In this document: in pieces, positions 25,990 to 34,721 of the stretch | Position numbering within the stretch: the first letter of the stretch is position 1 | How the letters are laid out: the number at the start of each line of letters is the position of its first letter | DNA from: Paenibacillus xylanexedens | GTDB lineage: Bacteria; Bacillota; Bacilli; Paenibacillales; Paenibacillaceae | Reading direction: 5' to 3' | Assembly: GCF_017874615.1 (NCBI RefSeq) | Contig: NZ_JAGIKV010000018.1 | Coordinates: 87,926 to 151,925 of the forward strand | DNA: 64,000 nt | Notes under the pieces: model-generated | Database searches by the model: none | What the model saw: the letters and a program-made list of their open reading frames with translations, nothing else | What the model was told of the DNA's origin: nothing | Translations under genes and position numbers: made by a program

Positions 25990-27069
25990 TTAGCTGCCTG
26001 GAACATAGATCTGGTCGAAGATACCACCGTCATTAAAATGTTTGGCCTGAGTATCCCGCCATGTGCCAAATACATCTTTCAATGTGAACAGCTCAAGTGC
26101 CGGGAACTGATCTTTGAATTTTTCCTCCACGCTGTCCAGCGTTGGGCGGTAATAATTTTCAGCGGCAATCGTCTGTCCCTCTTCACTGTACAAATATTTC
26201 AGATAGGCATCCGCCACGTCGCGGCTTCCTTTTTTGTCTGCATTTTTGTCCACAATCGCAACCGGTGGTTCGGCCAAGATACTAACCGATGGCACGACAA
26301 TATCGAATTTGTCCGGACCCAACTCTTTTACCGATAGGAAAGCTTCATTTTCCCAGGCAAGCAACACATCACCAATGCCACGTTCAACAAACGTTGTCGT
26401 AGATCCGCGAGCACCCGAATCCAGCACAGGCGCATGTTTGAACAATTCACCAACAAATTCCTTCGCCTTCTCTTCATCATTGTTATTATGCTTAAGGGCA
26501 TATCCCCATGCCGCCAAGTAATTCCAACGCGCCCCGCCGGACGTTTTAGGATTCGGGGTGATGACTTGCGTATCCCCTTTGATCAGATCATCCCAGTCCT
26601 TGATGCCCTTTGGATTACCCTTACGTACAAGGAAGACAATCGTAGAGGTATACGGAGAGCTGTTATGCTCGTATTTATCCTGCCAGCCTTCATTAATCAG
26701 ACCTTTATCTTCAATCGCATCAATATCGTATCCCAATGCCAGCGTCACCACGTCTGCATCCAGTCCGTCAATAACAGAACGACTCTGTTTGCCCGATCCC
26801 CCATGGGATTGCTTGATGGTTACTTCCTGGCCCTTCTCTTTCAACCAATGCGCCGCAAACGCTTTGTTATATTGTTCATAGAGTTCCCGCGTTGGATCGT
26901 AAGAAACATTCAGCAGTTCAATGGCCTTGGCCCCTTCTGTGCCGCCTTCCGCTCCCCCCGATGTTCCTGCCGCACTGGACCCGCCGCTATCCGATCCGCA
27001 TGCTGCCAGAACTCCTGTTAATACCAGTGCCAGACCAACCAAAATACCCTTGTGAATTCTCTTTTTCAT
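25990..27069 (-). CDS. sbp: Sulfate ABC transporter substrate-binding lipoprotein
   Basis: A 359-residue lipoprotein from ATG 27069 (GGGGGAG eight bases upstream); the longer frame to 27189 is leader RNA. The signal peptide ends in the lipobox LAACG. The mature protein begins after a Gly/Ser-rich linker with LLNVSYDPTRELYEQYNKAF, and contains KQSHGGSGKQSRSVIDGLDA and TSGGARWNYLAAWGYAL, all characteristic of sulfate/thiosulfate-binding proteins. It is first in the sulfate operon behind a long structured leader. Confidence 0.95.
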   Translation of the reverse strand: MKKRIHKGILVGLALVLTGVLAACGSDSGGSSAAGTSGGAEGGTEGAKAIELLNVSYDPTRELYEQYNKAFAAHWLKEKGQEVTIKQSHGGSGKQSRSVIDGLDADVVTLALGYDIDAIEDKGLINEGWQDKYEHNSSPYTSTIVFLVRKGNPKGIKDWDDLIKGDTQVITPNPKTSGGARWNYLAAWGYALKHNNNDEEKAKEFVGELFKHAPVLDSGARGSTTTFVERGIGDVLLAWENEAFLSVKELGPDKFDIVVPSVSILAEPPVAIVDKNADKKGSRDVADAYLKYLYSEEGQTIAAENYYRPTLDSVEEKFKDQFPALELFTLKDVFGTWRDTQAKHFNDGGIFDQIYVPGS

Positions 27070-27364
27070 AAATAACACTCCCCCGATATAGATCTGCATG
27101 ACTACCTCAGGCCGGCTGAACAGGATCAAACGCCCCGTAAAAAACAAGAAGACGGAGGAACCCCCGCGCACTTCTCCCCATAAAGTCATGCCGGCTTAAG
27201 GCCGTGCATGCTCCATCTGAAAAGGATGCGCTGCGGTGTTCCTCCGTCTATACGGTGAGAACGTTATTCTGTTCAGGTTGCATGGTTGCATCTGTCTGTA
27301 AAATGACCGTTTTCACAATGAAAACAGATTCATTTTTATTATTCCTACCTGTTTAGTAAGTTAT
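27070..27364 (-). ncRNA. Structured 5' leader of the sulfate transporter operon, candidate cis-regulatory RNA
   Basis: About 295 bases lie between the predicted transcription start and the sbp ATG. AGACGGAGGAAC (minus strand, 27249-27238) pairs perfectly with GTTCCTCCGTCT (27161-27150), followed by TTCTTGTTTTTT, a terminator-like end. Between these arms a second hairpin, CATGCACGGC-CTTAA-GCCGGCATG with one bulged A, lies at 27187-27210. The S-box core and the T-box TGGNACCGCG sequence are not present. The layout suggests transcription attenuation by an unknown ligand or factor. Confidence 0.55.
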
Positions 27365-27370
27365 ATACGT

Positions 27371-27399
27371 ATAATAAAGGCAGTCTATATACCTGTCAA
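27371..27399 (-). promoter_or_regulatory. Sigma-A promoter of the sulfate operon
   Basis: Minus strand TTGACA (27399-27394), a 17-base spacer, and TATTAT (27376-27371). Start of transcription is expected near 27364. Confidence 0.8.
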
Positions 27400-27439
27400 A
27401 CGTTTTTTCCGATTTTTACCGTATTTCTGGGCTATTGGT

Positions 27440-27478
27440 AAAAAAAAGAGGAACAACGAACCATCGTCCGTTGTTCCC
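27440..27478 (-). terminator. Terminator after the rhamnogalacturonan lyase gene
   Basis: Minus-strand stem GGAACAACG..CGTTGTTCC followed by TCTTTTTTT. Confidence 0.85.
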
Positions 27479-27550
27479 TTCAGCGAATCCCATGCTTCGC
27501 TGGCTATTGAAAACATGAACGGAATTGGACAGCCACACCTTGTCCATTCC

Positions 27551-29428
27551 TCATCTGCCCGCATACCGGATATTGGGTACCGGTGGTGTGCTCATGCCTT
27601 CTCCCAGATAAAAACCGGTGTGTGGCGGTTGGTTGTAGGCTACATTTTGCCAAGCGACGCCAAGACGGTACACCGGATCATGCATCAGCGTATAGATGCG
27701 TTTGTCCGTAACTGCTGTTGTGGTATAGATCCGCAGTGCTGAGCTGTCATTCGTCCGCCATACCACTTCCTCTCTCCAGTCCCCGAACAGATCGGCCTGC
27801 AGATTCGGCGTAGACTTGGTTCCGTTGTTGGAAGAAACGCCGGATGCGGTGAGTAGGTTCATCGTTGTGCTGTTGGCATAATTCCACTTGTCGATTCGGT
27901 TGCTGTCCAGCAGTTCACGGAGCAGATCCCCATCCCACCAGATGCCAAAATTCGTGGAGGATGGCAGGGTTGTCCCGAGCTTCTGCCCTTTGGCCGTATA
28001 CAGACTGCCGTCTGCCCATACTTCAGCACCTTTATATCTTGGATCAATATCTGCCGCCATGCCGCGTCCAATATCCTTTGTTGTTTTGACTCCCCAGATT
28101 AACTGGCCTGTACCTGCATCCCGGAACTCTACTCCCGCATTGGACGGTGTCTCATGGACCTGAAATACCTCAAGTCCAGAGCGGTCCGGGTCCAGGTCAC
28201 TCAGATGCATGGCATCGCCATGATGAAGTCCTGTCGTGTACAATCCTTTGCCGTTATCGTCCACCGCCATGGCGCCATAGACGATCTCGTCTTTCCCATC
28301 CCCATCCACGTCCGCCACACTCAGATTATGATTGCCCTGCCCGGCATAACCCGAATTGCCGGATGTATTGGAATCAAATGTCCATTGTTTGGTCAGCTGT
28401 CCATTCCGCCAGTTATAAGCTACCAGTACGGTACGGGTGTAGTATCCACGCGCCATGACCAGACTTGGGCGCTCTCCATCCAGATAAGCAATGGCGGCAA
28501 GGAATCGGTCCACCCGGTTTCCATAGTTATCTCCCCAGTCGGATACATTGCCACGCGCCGGTTCGTAGTTCACCGTGGAGAGCGCTTTGCCAGTCTGCCC
28601 ATTGAAAACCGTCAGGAATTCGGGACCAGACAACACATAACCGCTAGAATTGCGGTAATCCTTGCTTGCATCCCCGATGACCACGCCAGTACCATCCTTG
28701 GTGCCATCGGCTGTTTTCATCGCAACCTCGGCTTTGCCGTCACCATCGAGATCATACACCATGAATTGGGTATAGTGAGCGCCGGCACGGATATTTTTGC
28801 CCAGACTAATCCGCCAGAGGCGTGTTCCGTTTAATTTGTAGGCATCGATAAACACTTCCCCGGTATAACCGCTCTGGGAGTTGTCCTTGGAGTTGGAAGG
28901 GTCCCACTTCACGATTAATTCATACTCACCATCACCATCCAGGTCACCTGCACTGGCATCGTTGGCACTGTAGTTGTAGGCTACTCCATCGGGCGTTGTC
29001 CCACCTGCGGGTACACTGAGCGGTACAGATAGATAGTTATTGCCCCACACGCTTGCTGCCGCTGAAGCAGCTTGCTCCGTTCCACTGACGACAGCGCGAA
29101 CCGTGTATTTGGAACTGCTTGTCCCGCTTGCATCCTGAAGGTTGGTGCTGTTTGTTATGGGCGTAGCGTTCACCTTGGTTCCATCCCGATAGACGTTAAA
29201 CGATACATTCGACCCTTCCGTTCCCAAAAGCCGCCAGCTGACAAACACACCTGTCCCGGTCTTCACAGCCACCACACCGCGGTCCAGATATTCCATCTGC
29301 CTTGCTCCCGCTGCATGTGTTACCGATGTGTTGCCAAGGCCAAGCGAAGTGACCAGTAACGCGGAACTCAACAACGATACTCCGGCTGTACGTAATGTGC
29401 GCTTCCACAATGATGACCGATTTCCCAT
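27551..29428 (-). CDS. Secreted rhamnogalacturonan lyase (PL11 family)
   Basis: A 625-residue secreted enzyme from ATG 29428 (GGGGAGG nine bases upstream). After a signal peptide ending near THAAG, the chain shows the PL11 pattern: an N-terminal fibronectin-like part (GVFVSWRLLGTEGSNVSFNV) and an eight-bladed propeller with many calcium-binding loops of type DLDGDGxxE (DLDGDGEYELIVKWDPS, DLDGDGKAEVAMKTADGT, DVDGDGKDEIVYGAMAVDD). It resembles B. subtilis YesW/YesX and should cleave the rhamnogalacturonan I backbone of pectin by beta-elimination. A catabolite-repression site lies upstream. No other pectin genes are adjacent. Confidence 0.95.
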   Translation of the reverse strand: MGNRSSLWKRTLRTAGVSLLSSALLVTSLGLGNTSVTHAAGARQMEYLDRGVVAVKTGTGVFVSWRLLGTEGSNVSFNVYRDGTKVNATPITNSTNLQDASGTSSSKYTVRAVVSGTEQAASAAASVWGNNYLSVPLSVPAGGTTPDGVAYNYSANDASAGDLDGDGEYELIVKWDPSNSKDNSQSGYTGEVFIDAYKLNGTRLWRISLGKNIRAGAHYTQFMVYDLDGDGKAEVAMKTADGTKDGTGVVIGDASKDYRNSSGYVLSGPEFLTVFNGQTGKALSTVNYEPARGNVSDWGDNYGNRVDRFLAAIAYLDGERPSLVMARGYYTRTVLVAYNWRNGQLTKQWTFDSNTSGNSGYAGQGNHNLSVADVDGDGKDEIVYGAMAVDDNGKGLYTTGLHHGDAMHLSDLDPDRSGLEVFQVHETPSNAGVEFRDAGTGQLIWGVKTTKDIGRGMAADIDPRYKGAEVWADGSLYTAKGQKLGTTLPSSTNFGIWWDGDLLRELLDSNRIDKWNYANSTTMNLLTASGVSSNNGTKSTPNLQADLFGDWREEVVWRTNDSSALRIYTTTAVTDKRIYTLMHDPVYRLGVAWQNVAYNQPPHTGFYLGEGMSTPPVPNIRYAGR

Positions 29429-29488
29429 AAACAATTGCCTCCCCAATTGGTTTGGTAAGCCCGATGCCCTTGTAGCGCCATCTTTTTA

Positions 29489-29502
29489 TGTAAGCGCTTT
29501 AA
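29489..29502. promoter_or_regulatory. Putative cre site (CcpA operator) upstream of the pectin lyase
   Basis: TGTAAGCGCTTTAA differs at one position from the pseudo-palindromic cre consensus TGWAANCGNTNWCA. It lies 60 bases before the lyase start codon. Confidence 0.55.
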
Positions 29503-29572
29503 TATATTCATTTTAAATTAAACATATAATTCCATCTATAGGTCTAATTTAGTAATTGAATGGTGGTACATG

Positions 29573-29601
29573 AAAAAAGCCAAAGGATTTCTCCTTCGGT
29601 T
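29573..29601 (-). terminator. Second terminator downstream of the lactonase
   Basis: Minus-strand AACCGAAGGA-GAAA-TCCTTTGGC followed by six T. It is in tandem with the stronger terminator at 29698. Confidence 0.6.
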
Positions 29602-29697
29602 AGCCGTTGCCCATTCTTCGAATTGCTTCAGTCGACTGGAATCACAATCAACTAACTCACGGATATGGGACGATTCCCATGTTCTCATAAAAAGACT

Positions 29698-29742
29698 AAA
29701 AAAAGCTGTAAAACCATGTGTTTCTCCATGATTTCACAGCTT
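29698..29742 (-). terminator. Terminator of the lactonase gene
   Basis: Minus-strand AAGCTGTGAAATCATGG pairs with CCATG..TTTTACAGCTT and is followed by a run of T. Confidence 0.85.
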
Positions 29743-29799
29743 ATAGACGACCACTTTTTAGATGTAATATTCCACGTTTACTTCACCGTATTACAACTT

Positions 29800-30855
29800 T
29801 TATACCACAGGCGCAATACATACCGGACGAGGCAGTTCCAGCTTGAACCCGTTATGCGTCAGACGTCCGTCTTCTTCACTGATCTGGAAACCTACGAGGT
29901 TATTGCTGTCCTGATTCGCCACAACCAGAATCCCACCTGGCAAAATATTAAAGTTACGCGGTGTCTGCCCAATTGTGGACGTCCACTCTACGGCTTCCAA
30001 CTCACCGCTCTCCTGATCAATATGATAGAGCACGATGCTGTCATCTCCCCGATTGGATGCATACAGGAAACGTCCACATGGAGATACACGGATGTCTGCA
30101 GCCGTACCCTCTCCTTTATGCCCTTCTGGAAGTGTGGAAATGTGCTGCACCGTAGTGAACTCCCCTCTGCGCTCATCGTACAGGAATGCCGTAACCGTGT
30201 TGTCCAATTCATTGATCACATAAGCCCACTTCGAGTTGGGATGGAACACAAGATGCCTCGGCCCTGCGCCTGGTGGCTGATCCATCTCACGATGGGTAAC
30301 CAGGCGTCCCTCTTCCAAGCGATACACAATGATCTGATCCAGACCGAGGTCACATACGACCGCATACTGCCCGGACGGATCGGGTTGAATGGAGTGTGCA
30401 TGCGGCCCTTCCTGCCGTTCTTCGTTAATTCCACTTCCCGTGTGCTCCACCCATGCACTCATCTCACCAAGCGTCCCCTGATCGCCAACCGGGAATACAT
30501 TTACACTGCCGCTGCTATAGTTGGATGAGAACACCCACTGACCATTCTTGGAGACAGACACATAACATGGAGAAGCCCCTCTGGTCTGTTTTCGATCCAT
30601 CAGGTGCAGCTCACTCGTTGCCGCATCTCTCCGATAGACCAACACCTCTCCCTCGTCCGTCTCACTCGCCACATAAAGAGAGTTTCCATCCGGGGATAGC
30701 GCCAGATAAGACGGATTATCCACACCATCCATGTGATTGACAATTCTCATCTCTCCTGTATCCGCATTCAACGCACATAGGAATATTCCGGGTTCATCCG
30801 CTGACGCATACGTACCTGTGTAGAAAAGCGTTTCCTGAGTTGTGACTGGTTCCAT
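29800..30855 (-). CDS. Lactonase family beta-propeller protein (6-phosphogluconolactonase-like)
   Basis: A 351-residue seven-bladed propeller of the YbhE/Pgl lactonase family. Repeated blades appear as NPSYLALSPDGNSLYVAS, SPCYVSVSKNGQWVFSSNYSS, GPRHLVFHPNSKWAYVINE, AADIRVSPCGRFLYASNRG and TPRNFNILPGGILVVANQ, with the conserved HAHSIQPDPSG segment. The family hydrolyses 6-phosphogluconolactone or other carbohydrate lactones. It has no signal peptide. It is divergent from an AraC regulator at 31091, which may control it. Confidence 0.9.
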   Translation of the reverse strand: MEPVTTQETLFYTGTYASADEPGIFLCALNADTGEMRIVNHMDGVDNPSYLALSPDGNSLYVASETDEGEVLVYRRDAATSELHLMDRKQTRGASPCYVSVSKNGQWVFSSNYSSGSVNVFPVGDQGTLGEMSAWVEHTGSGINEERQEGPHAHSIQPDPSGQYAVVCDLGLDQIIVYRLEEGRLVTHREMDQPPGAGPRHLVFHPNSKWAYVINELDNTVTAFLYDERRGEFTTVQHISTLPEGHKGEGTAADIRVSPCGRFLYASNRGDDSIVLYHIDQESGELEAVEWTSTIGQTPRNFNILPGGILVVANQDSNNLVGFQISEEDGRLTHNGFKLELPRPVCIAPVV

Positions 30856-31090
30856 AACTAAATCTCTCCCTTATCCTGTATATTCACTGTTCTGATTCTT
30901 CCCACTGGTATGTACTTACCCAATTCACGGGCAACTGCTTCACTTCATGTAACGTGGCTTTCTAAATCGAGAACACCTCCGGTGAGCGCTCTCATATCTG
31001 GCATTGACTCCCTTATCGCCTCTCACCATAATACAAAGTATGAGACCTAACAACAGACCACCCCTACAGCGTAAATCTGACGGATTTCGT

Positions 31091-31951
31091 ATGCAAAAAC
31101 TCATTGTGCTTCCGGACTCCCTGCTACAAGAAACCGCAGCTTATCCGGTCACGTCCGGATTATACGTTACCGATATCGGTTACTTTCACGAAGCGGAGCA
31201 TCATTACCGTGACCGTCCCGATGGTTGTGAATCACACATTCTGATGTACTGTGTCCAAGGCACAGGCTGGTATACGATGGATGGCAGCAAGACATATGAT
31301 GTCAGCCCGGGAAACCTCGTTATATTACCTGCACATGTCTCTCATGTGTATGGTGCCAACGCAGCTGAACCATGGAGCATCTTCTGGATTCATCTGCGCG
31401 GGGAACACGCTTTATCCTACATAGAACCCTTGTTAACTCATCATATTACTACCATGCCACCGGCCAAGGCTCAAAAATGGCTTGAGCTGTTCCATGAATG
31501 TTACGGCGCACTTGAGACGGGTTACTCCATGCAGACGATGACATATGCCTCCCAGATTATTGGCTATATGCTTGGCATGCTCGCTTATGGACCGGAGACG
31601 ACAGGGACAGATGGTGGGATCGTGAGCAGCAAACGTGCGGCCGAGCAATCCGTCCAATATATGCTGGAGCACCTGGAGAATGGAATCACCCTCAAGGAAC
31701 TGGCAGCAAACGCGCGGCTGTCTGTCCCTCATTACTCTCAGTTATTCAAGCAAGCTACGGGGCATTCGCCCATCGATTATTTCCTGCGGCTGAAGATTCA
31801 GCATTCCTGCCGCTATCTGGATTTTACCGATTGGACCGTGAAGCAGATCAGTTCCGAGCTTGGATTCAAAGACCCGTACTACTTCTCCCGTCTGTTCAGC
31901 AAAATGATGGGACGTTCACCCACGGATTATCGAAATAAATCCAAAGGTTAG
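31091..31951 (+). CDS. AraC family transcriptional regulator with cupin-like sensor
   Basis: A 286-residue regulator. ATG 31091 is preferred because the protein then begins with the conserved N-terminal domain; ATG 31040 and TTG 31004 lie upstream in frame, and none has a strong ribosome site. The N-terminal half is an AraC-type cupin (HILMYCVQGTGWYTMDGS, then VILPAHVSHVYG). The C-terminal half carries the double HTH (ITLKELAANARLSVPHYSQLF; TVKQISSELGFKDPYYFSRLF). It probably senses a carbohydrate and is divergent from the lactonase gene, the likeliest target. Confidence 0.88.
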   Translation: MQKLIVLPDSLLQETAAYPVTSGLYVTDIGYFHEAEHHYRDRPDGCESHILMYCVQGTGWYTMDGSKTYDVSPGNLVILPAHVSHVYGANAAEPWSIFWIHLRGEHALSYIEPLLTHHITTMPPAKAQKWLELFHECYGALETGYSMQTMTYASQIIGYMLGMLAYGPETTGTDGGIVSSKRAAEQSVQYMLEHLENGITLKELAANARLSVPHYSQLFKQATGHSPIDYFLRLKIQHSCRYLDFTDWTVKQISSELGFKDPYYFSRLFSKMMGRSPTDYRNKSKG

Positions 31952-32096
31952 AGGCAGTGCCTTCACTTAGCCCTTTCTGAATTAATAGGAATTCAGTTGG
32001 AAAATTACAGCAACCTTTTGAACAGAAGGGTCGTCTATAGGGGCAAATAACTTTTATATAAAGGGATCATCCCTGGAAAAGTGAGGCGAACCTATC

Positions 32097-32780
32097 ATGA
32101 AAAAAAATATACTTGCTACATTAACTGCGGGGGCTCTGCTCACGCTGTCTCTAAGTGCAGGCCCGATTAACGCTGCGCAGGCCCAATTCACGGATATTCA
32201 AGGTATCGCAGGAGCAGACAAAATCGAATCTCTCCATAAAGATGGATTCATCAAAGGTGTGAGTGACAGCTTGTTCAAACCTGAACTGGAGTTAAATACC
32301 GCTCAGGGCATTCAACTGATTGCGGACGGCCTGAATCTGAATCTGGACACGATTCGTTTTATCAAAATGCCGGTACCAAGTGACTACTTCTCTGCTGTAA
32401 AAGATGGCGTATGGTACAGTGATGCATTTATCCGCGCCCAATATAATGGCATTCAGATGTCACAGGATGTCGATCCGTCCAAACCGCTTACTCGTGAACA
32501 ATTCACACTGTTCCTGATGCAAGGCATAGAGGCCAAAGGCGGTCTGCCGATGATTAATATCAAACCTGTGGACATTACCGACGAACAGGAACTTACGCCA
32601 GAGTATCAAGGTGCCATTCAGCGTTCACTCGTTCTCAAAATCAATGAACTGGATGCCGACGGAAACTTCAATCCCAAACAAACGATTACTCGTGCCGAAG
32701 CAGCAGTGATGATGTATAACGCAATTGAGTACATGGAATCGTTCCACGCACCACAAATCCCGGAGACACCTGAGAAGTAA
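32097..32780 (+). CDS. Secreted SLH-domain protein
   Basis: A 227-residue exported protein with a signal peptide (MKKNILATLTAGALLTLSLS, cut near NAAQA). The mature part consists of degenerate SLH modules: FTDIQGIAGADKIESLHKDG..KPELELNTAQGIQLI, then WYSDAFIRAQYNGIQ..KPLTREQFTLFLMQG, then a third ending PKQTITRAEAAVMMYNA. No further domain follows, so it may act only as a wall-bound protein. GAGG lies about 11 bases before the ATG. A terminator follows at 32848. Confidence 0.85.
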   Translation: MKKNILATLTAGALLTLSLSAGPINAAQAQFTDIQGIAGADKIESLHKDGFIKGVSDSLFKPELELNTAQGIQLIADGLNLNLDTIRFIKMPVPSDYFSAVKDGVWYSDAFIRAQYNGIQMSQDVDPSKPLTREQFTLFLMQGIEAKGGLPMINIKPVDITDEQELTPEYQGAIQRSLVLKINELDADGNFNPKQTITRAEAAVMMYNAIEYMESFHAPQIPETPEK

Positions 32781-32847
32781 TCATTTCATGATGGAAGTCT
32801 GCTATTAGAGCCCCAGTGAACGGTCTTTTCATAAAACACCGATATGC

Positions 32848-32889
32848 CAAAAGCCCGCACCTTCCCTCAACAGGAAAGTGCGGCCTTTT
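32848..32889. terminator. Bidirectional terminator between the SLH and nitroreductase genes
   Basis: AAAAG-CCCGCACCTTCC pairs with GGAAAGTGCGG-CCTTTT; it can serve either convergent gene. Confidence 0.8.
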
Positions 32890-32937
32890 GTATTATACCT
32901 ATATCACTGATGCAATCATCAAATTTAACTTTCTAAC

Positions 32938-33564
32938 TTAGAAAGAACCTTTAACAACAACCTCAGACAACGGTAAACGTCCTGACGGGCGAGCTGGCTG
33001 TGCAGCTTTACCTACAGTAATCAACAACGTTGGCAAAAATCGTGCAGGAATGTTGAATGTTTCCATCAGTTTTTGTGGATTATATCCACCGATTGGACAT
33101 GTATCGTAACCCAGGGAGCGTGCAGCAAGCATAATATTTTGGGAAGCAAAAGATGCATTGCGGATCGCTTCATCGCGAGCGATTTGCGGGCTCTGGTAAG
33201 CACCGTTGATCTGTCCAACCAATGCGTCACGAACCTCAGCAGTCAGTGCGCCTGCTTCAACAGCTTGATCGTAGATTACGGTGTTACGGTTTGCTTCCAA
33301 ATCTCCAAGAACAGCAATCGTAACTGAACTTTCCACGATCTGACTTTGACCGTAAGCAACTGGTAGCAATTTCGCTTTGTCTGCTTCGGATTCAATCACG
33401 AGGAATCTCCAGTGTTGCAGGTTCCATGAAGATGGTGCTTCCGCAGCTGCTGTCAGAATCGCATTGAGATCAGCTTCAGGCAATTCAAACCCTTTTTCAT
33501 ACTTTTTGACAGCATGGCGTTCGCTAATAACGCGAAGTGTTTCATTTTTTTCAATGCCTGACAT
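32938..33564 (-). CDS. Nitroreductase family protein
   Basis: A 208-residue FMN-dependent oxidoreductase from ATG 33564 (GGGGAG eight bases upstream; GTG 33573 would sit on the ribosome site). Motifs: RHAVKKYEKGFELPEADLN, the FMN phosphate region, SSWNLQHWRFLVIES, SFASQNIMLAARSLGYDTCPIGGY. It resembles YodC/YfkO-type enzymes that reduce nitroaromatics, quinones or similar electrophiles with NAD(P)H. The Rrf2 regulator gene lies upstream on the same strand and may control it. Confidence 0.92.
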   Translation of the reverse strand: MSGIEKNETLRVISERHAVKKYEKGFELPEADLNAILTAAAEAPSSWNLQHWRFLVIESEADKAKLLPVAYGQSQIVESSVTIAVLGDLEANRNTVIYDQAVEAGALTAEVRDALVGQINGAYQSPQIARDEAIRNASFASQNIMLAARSLGYDTCPIGGYNPQKLMETFNIPARFLPTLLITVGKAAQPARPSGRLPLSEVVVKGSF

Positions 33565-33826
33565 GTGTTCCACTCCCCAGAATCTAGTTTGTTTATACTT
33601 CTTTACTTTCGCAAGGTGATCTTAAAGTATGCTCTACCAAGGATTTGCCTTCCGAAAATAACATCAGCGCAGACGATCTCTCCCCATCTGTGTTCACGTT
33701 ATGCCCGGAATCGCCTGAGAACATCAATGGATCTTTCACCGGAGCACACGCCAATGCCATAACTTGCCCAACCATGCCTGACTAAACCAAGGCCATATCA
33801 TGAAGGACCATTCGTTGTGGACTCCG

Positions 33827-34291
33827 TCAGGACTTCTCCTTTGCAGGCAATCCATTCAGCGACAAGGTTATCGCTTCCCCATGACCTATGCGCTCTTTCA
33901 CATCTTGAATGGATATACGGTCAAAATAAGCGCTGAGCGCCTCTTCGCCTCCGTTATATATGTTCCCCATCACATCCTGCATATTGGAAGATACCACGCA
34001 CGATGAACCGGACTCCCCTGAGCACCAGTTGGGACCGAGTGAACCACCAGCTACCAGTCTGTACAATTCTCCAAGCTTGATCTCTTCACTTGGACGGCTA
34101 AGCAAGTACCCACCATGAGCACCTTCCTTGGTCGTCAGGTAACCATGCTTGCGCAGAACACTAAGTACCTTACGGACTCTGGCCGGGTGTGTACCCACAC
34201 TCTGGGACAAATCTTCACTATTGGCCATACACTCATCTCTCATCGACAGAAAAACAAGACAATGCACCGCTATGGTAAATTCGCTGTTCAT
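33827..34291 (-). CDS. Rrf2 family transcriptional regulator
   Basis: A 154-residue winged-helix regulator: EFTIAVHCLVFLSM at the start, the DNA-reading helix LSQSVGTHPARVRKVLSVLR, and the wing TKEGAHGGYLLSRP. A loop with two Cys (NWCSGESGSSC) stands where other Rrf2 proteins bind an Fe-S cluster or sense oxidants, but the usual three-Cys cluster motif is incomplete. It is related to YwnA/YwgB-type regulators. It is transcribed from a consensus promoter overlapped by a palindrome and precedes the nitroreductase gene by about 260 bases. Confidence 0.9.
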   Translation of the reverse strand: MNSEFTIAVHCLVFLSMRDECMANSEDLSQSVGTHPARVRKVLSVLRKHGYLTTKEGAHGGYLLSRPSEEIKLGELYRLVAGGSLGPNWCSGESGSSCVVSSNMQDVMGNIYNGGEEALSAYFDRISIQDVKERIGHGEAITLSLNGLPAKEKS

Positions 34292-34343
34292 AACTTACTC
34301 CCTTCCCGGCTTACAACACCGATGAACTCAACCCAAGGTAAGT

Positions 34344-34381
34344 ATAACTGTCATTATATGAATAACAGTTATGTTTGTCAA
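34344..34381 (-). promoter_or_regulatory. Promoter and operator of the Rrf2 gene
   Basis: Minus-strand TTGACA (34381-34376), a 17-base spacer and TATAAT (34358-34353) form a perfect sigma-A promoter. ATAACTGT (34344-34351) and ACAGTTAT (34365-34372) are exact inverted half-sites that straddle the -10 box, as expected for autorepression. Confidence 0.75.
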
Positions 34382-34496
34382 CTTTCACCCAGGATGGGGA
34401 TCAAACGTGATTTTTCCTGTTATACCAATACTTACAGCTCTTCAACACAATTAAGCCAGGATTAACATCCCGTCTTCATTTTAATCCAAAAAGAAC

Positions 34497-34530
34497 AAAA
34501 AAGTGAGCCTTCCGCTACGCGAAGGGCTCC
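34497..34530 (-). terminator. Terminator-like hairpin of unclear ownership
   Basis: GGAGCCCTTCGCG...GGAAGGCTC on the minus strand is followed by a T-rich run, but no minus-strand gene ends just upstream of it. Confidence 0.45.
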
Positions 34531-34659
34531 AATAAGATAGACATATGAAAGGGCTTACGTGTTTATTATAATCGGTAATCTTCAATTTGAAAACGCTTTT
34601 TTTGTAAAGTGAATCATTATTTTAAATTTTTTTTATTTGAATAAATTGAACAACAGGTA

Positions 34660-34706
34660 TTGCTAAAACTAATGCCATTACTTATTATACTAATATCATT
34701 AGTTTT
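34660..34706 (+). promoter_or_regulatory. Promoter and palindromic operator of the MBL-TetR operon
   Basis: TTGCTA (34660) and TATTAT (34683) are spaced by 17 bases. AAAACTAATG (34665-34674) and CATTAGTTTT (34697-34706) are perfect inverted repeats flanking the -10 box, the probable site of the TetR protein encoded in the operon. Confidence 0.7.
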
Positions 34707-34721
34707 AAGGAGGGTTTATCG

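Noticed and set aside
27070..27189. N-terminal extension of the sulfate-binding protein
   Set aside because: The extension overlaps the stem and T-run of the leader RNA, and a clean signal peptide and ribosome site exist at 27069.
27070..27364. S-box (SAM) or T-box riboswitch upstream of the sulfate operon
   Set aside because: Neither the S-box core GGUGGAGGGACUGGCCC nor the T-box UGGNACCGCG was found; GGAACACCGCAGCG is only a loose resemblance.
33593..33775. 60-residue minus-strand ORF between the Rrf2 and nitroreductase genes
   Set aside because: No ribosome site, no recognisable domain, and a stop two codons before its ATG; kept as unannotated intergenic DNA.
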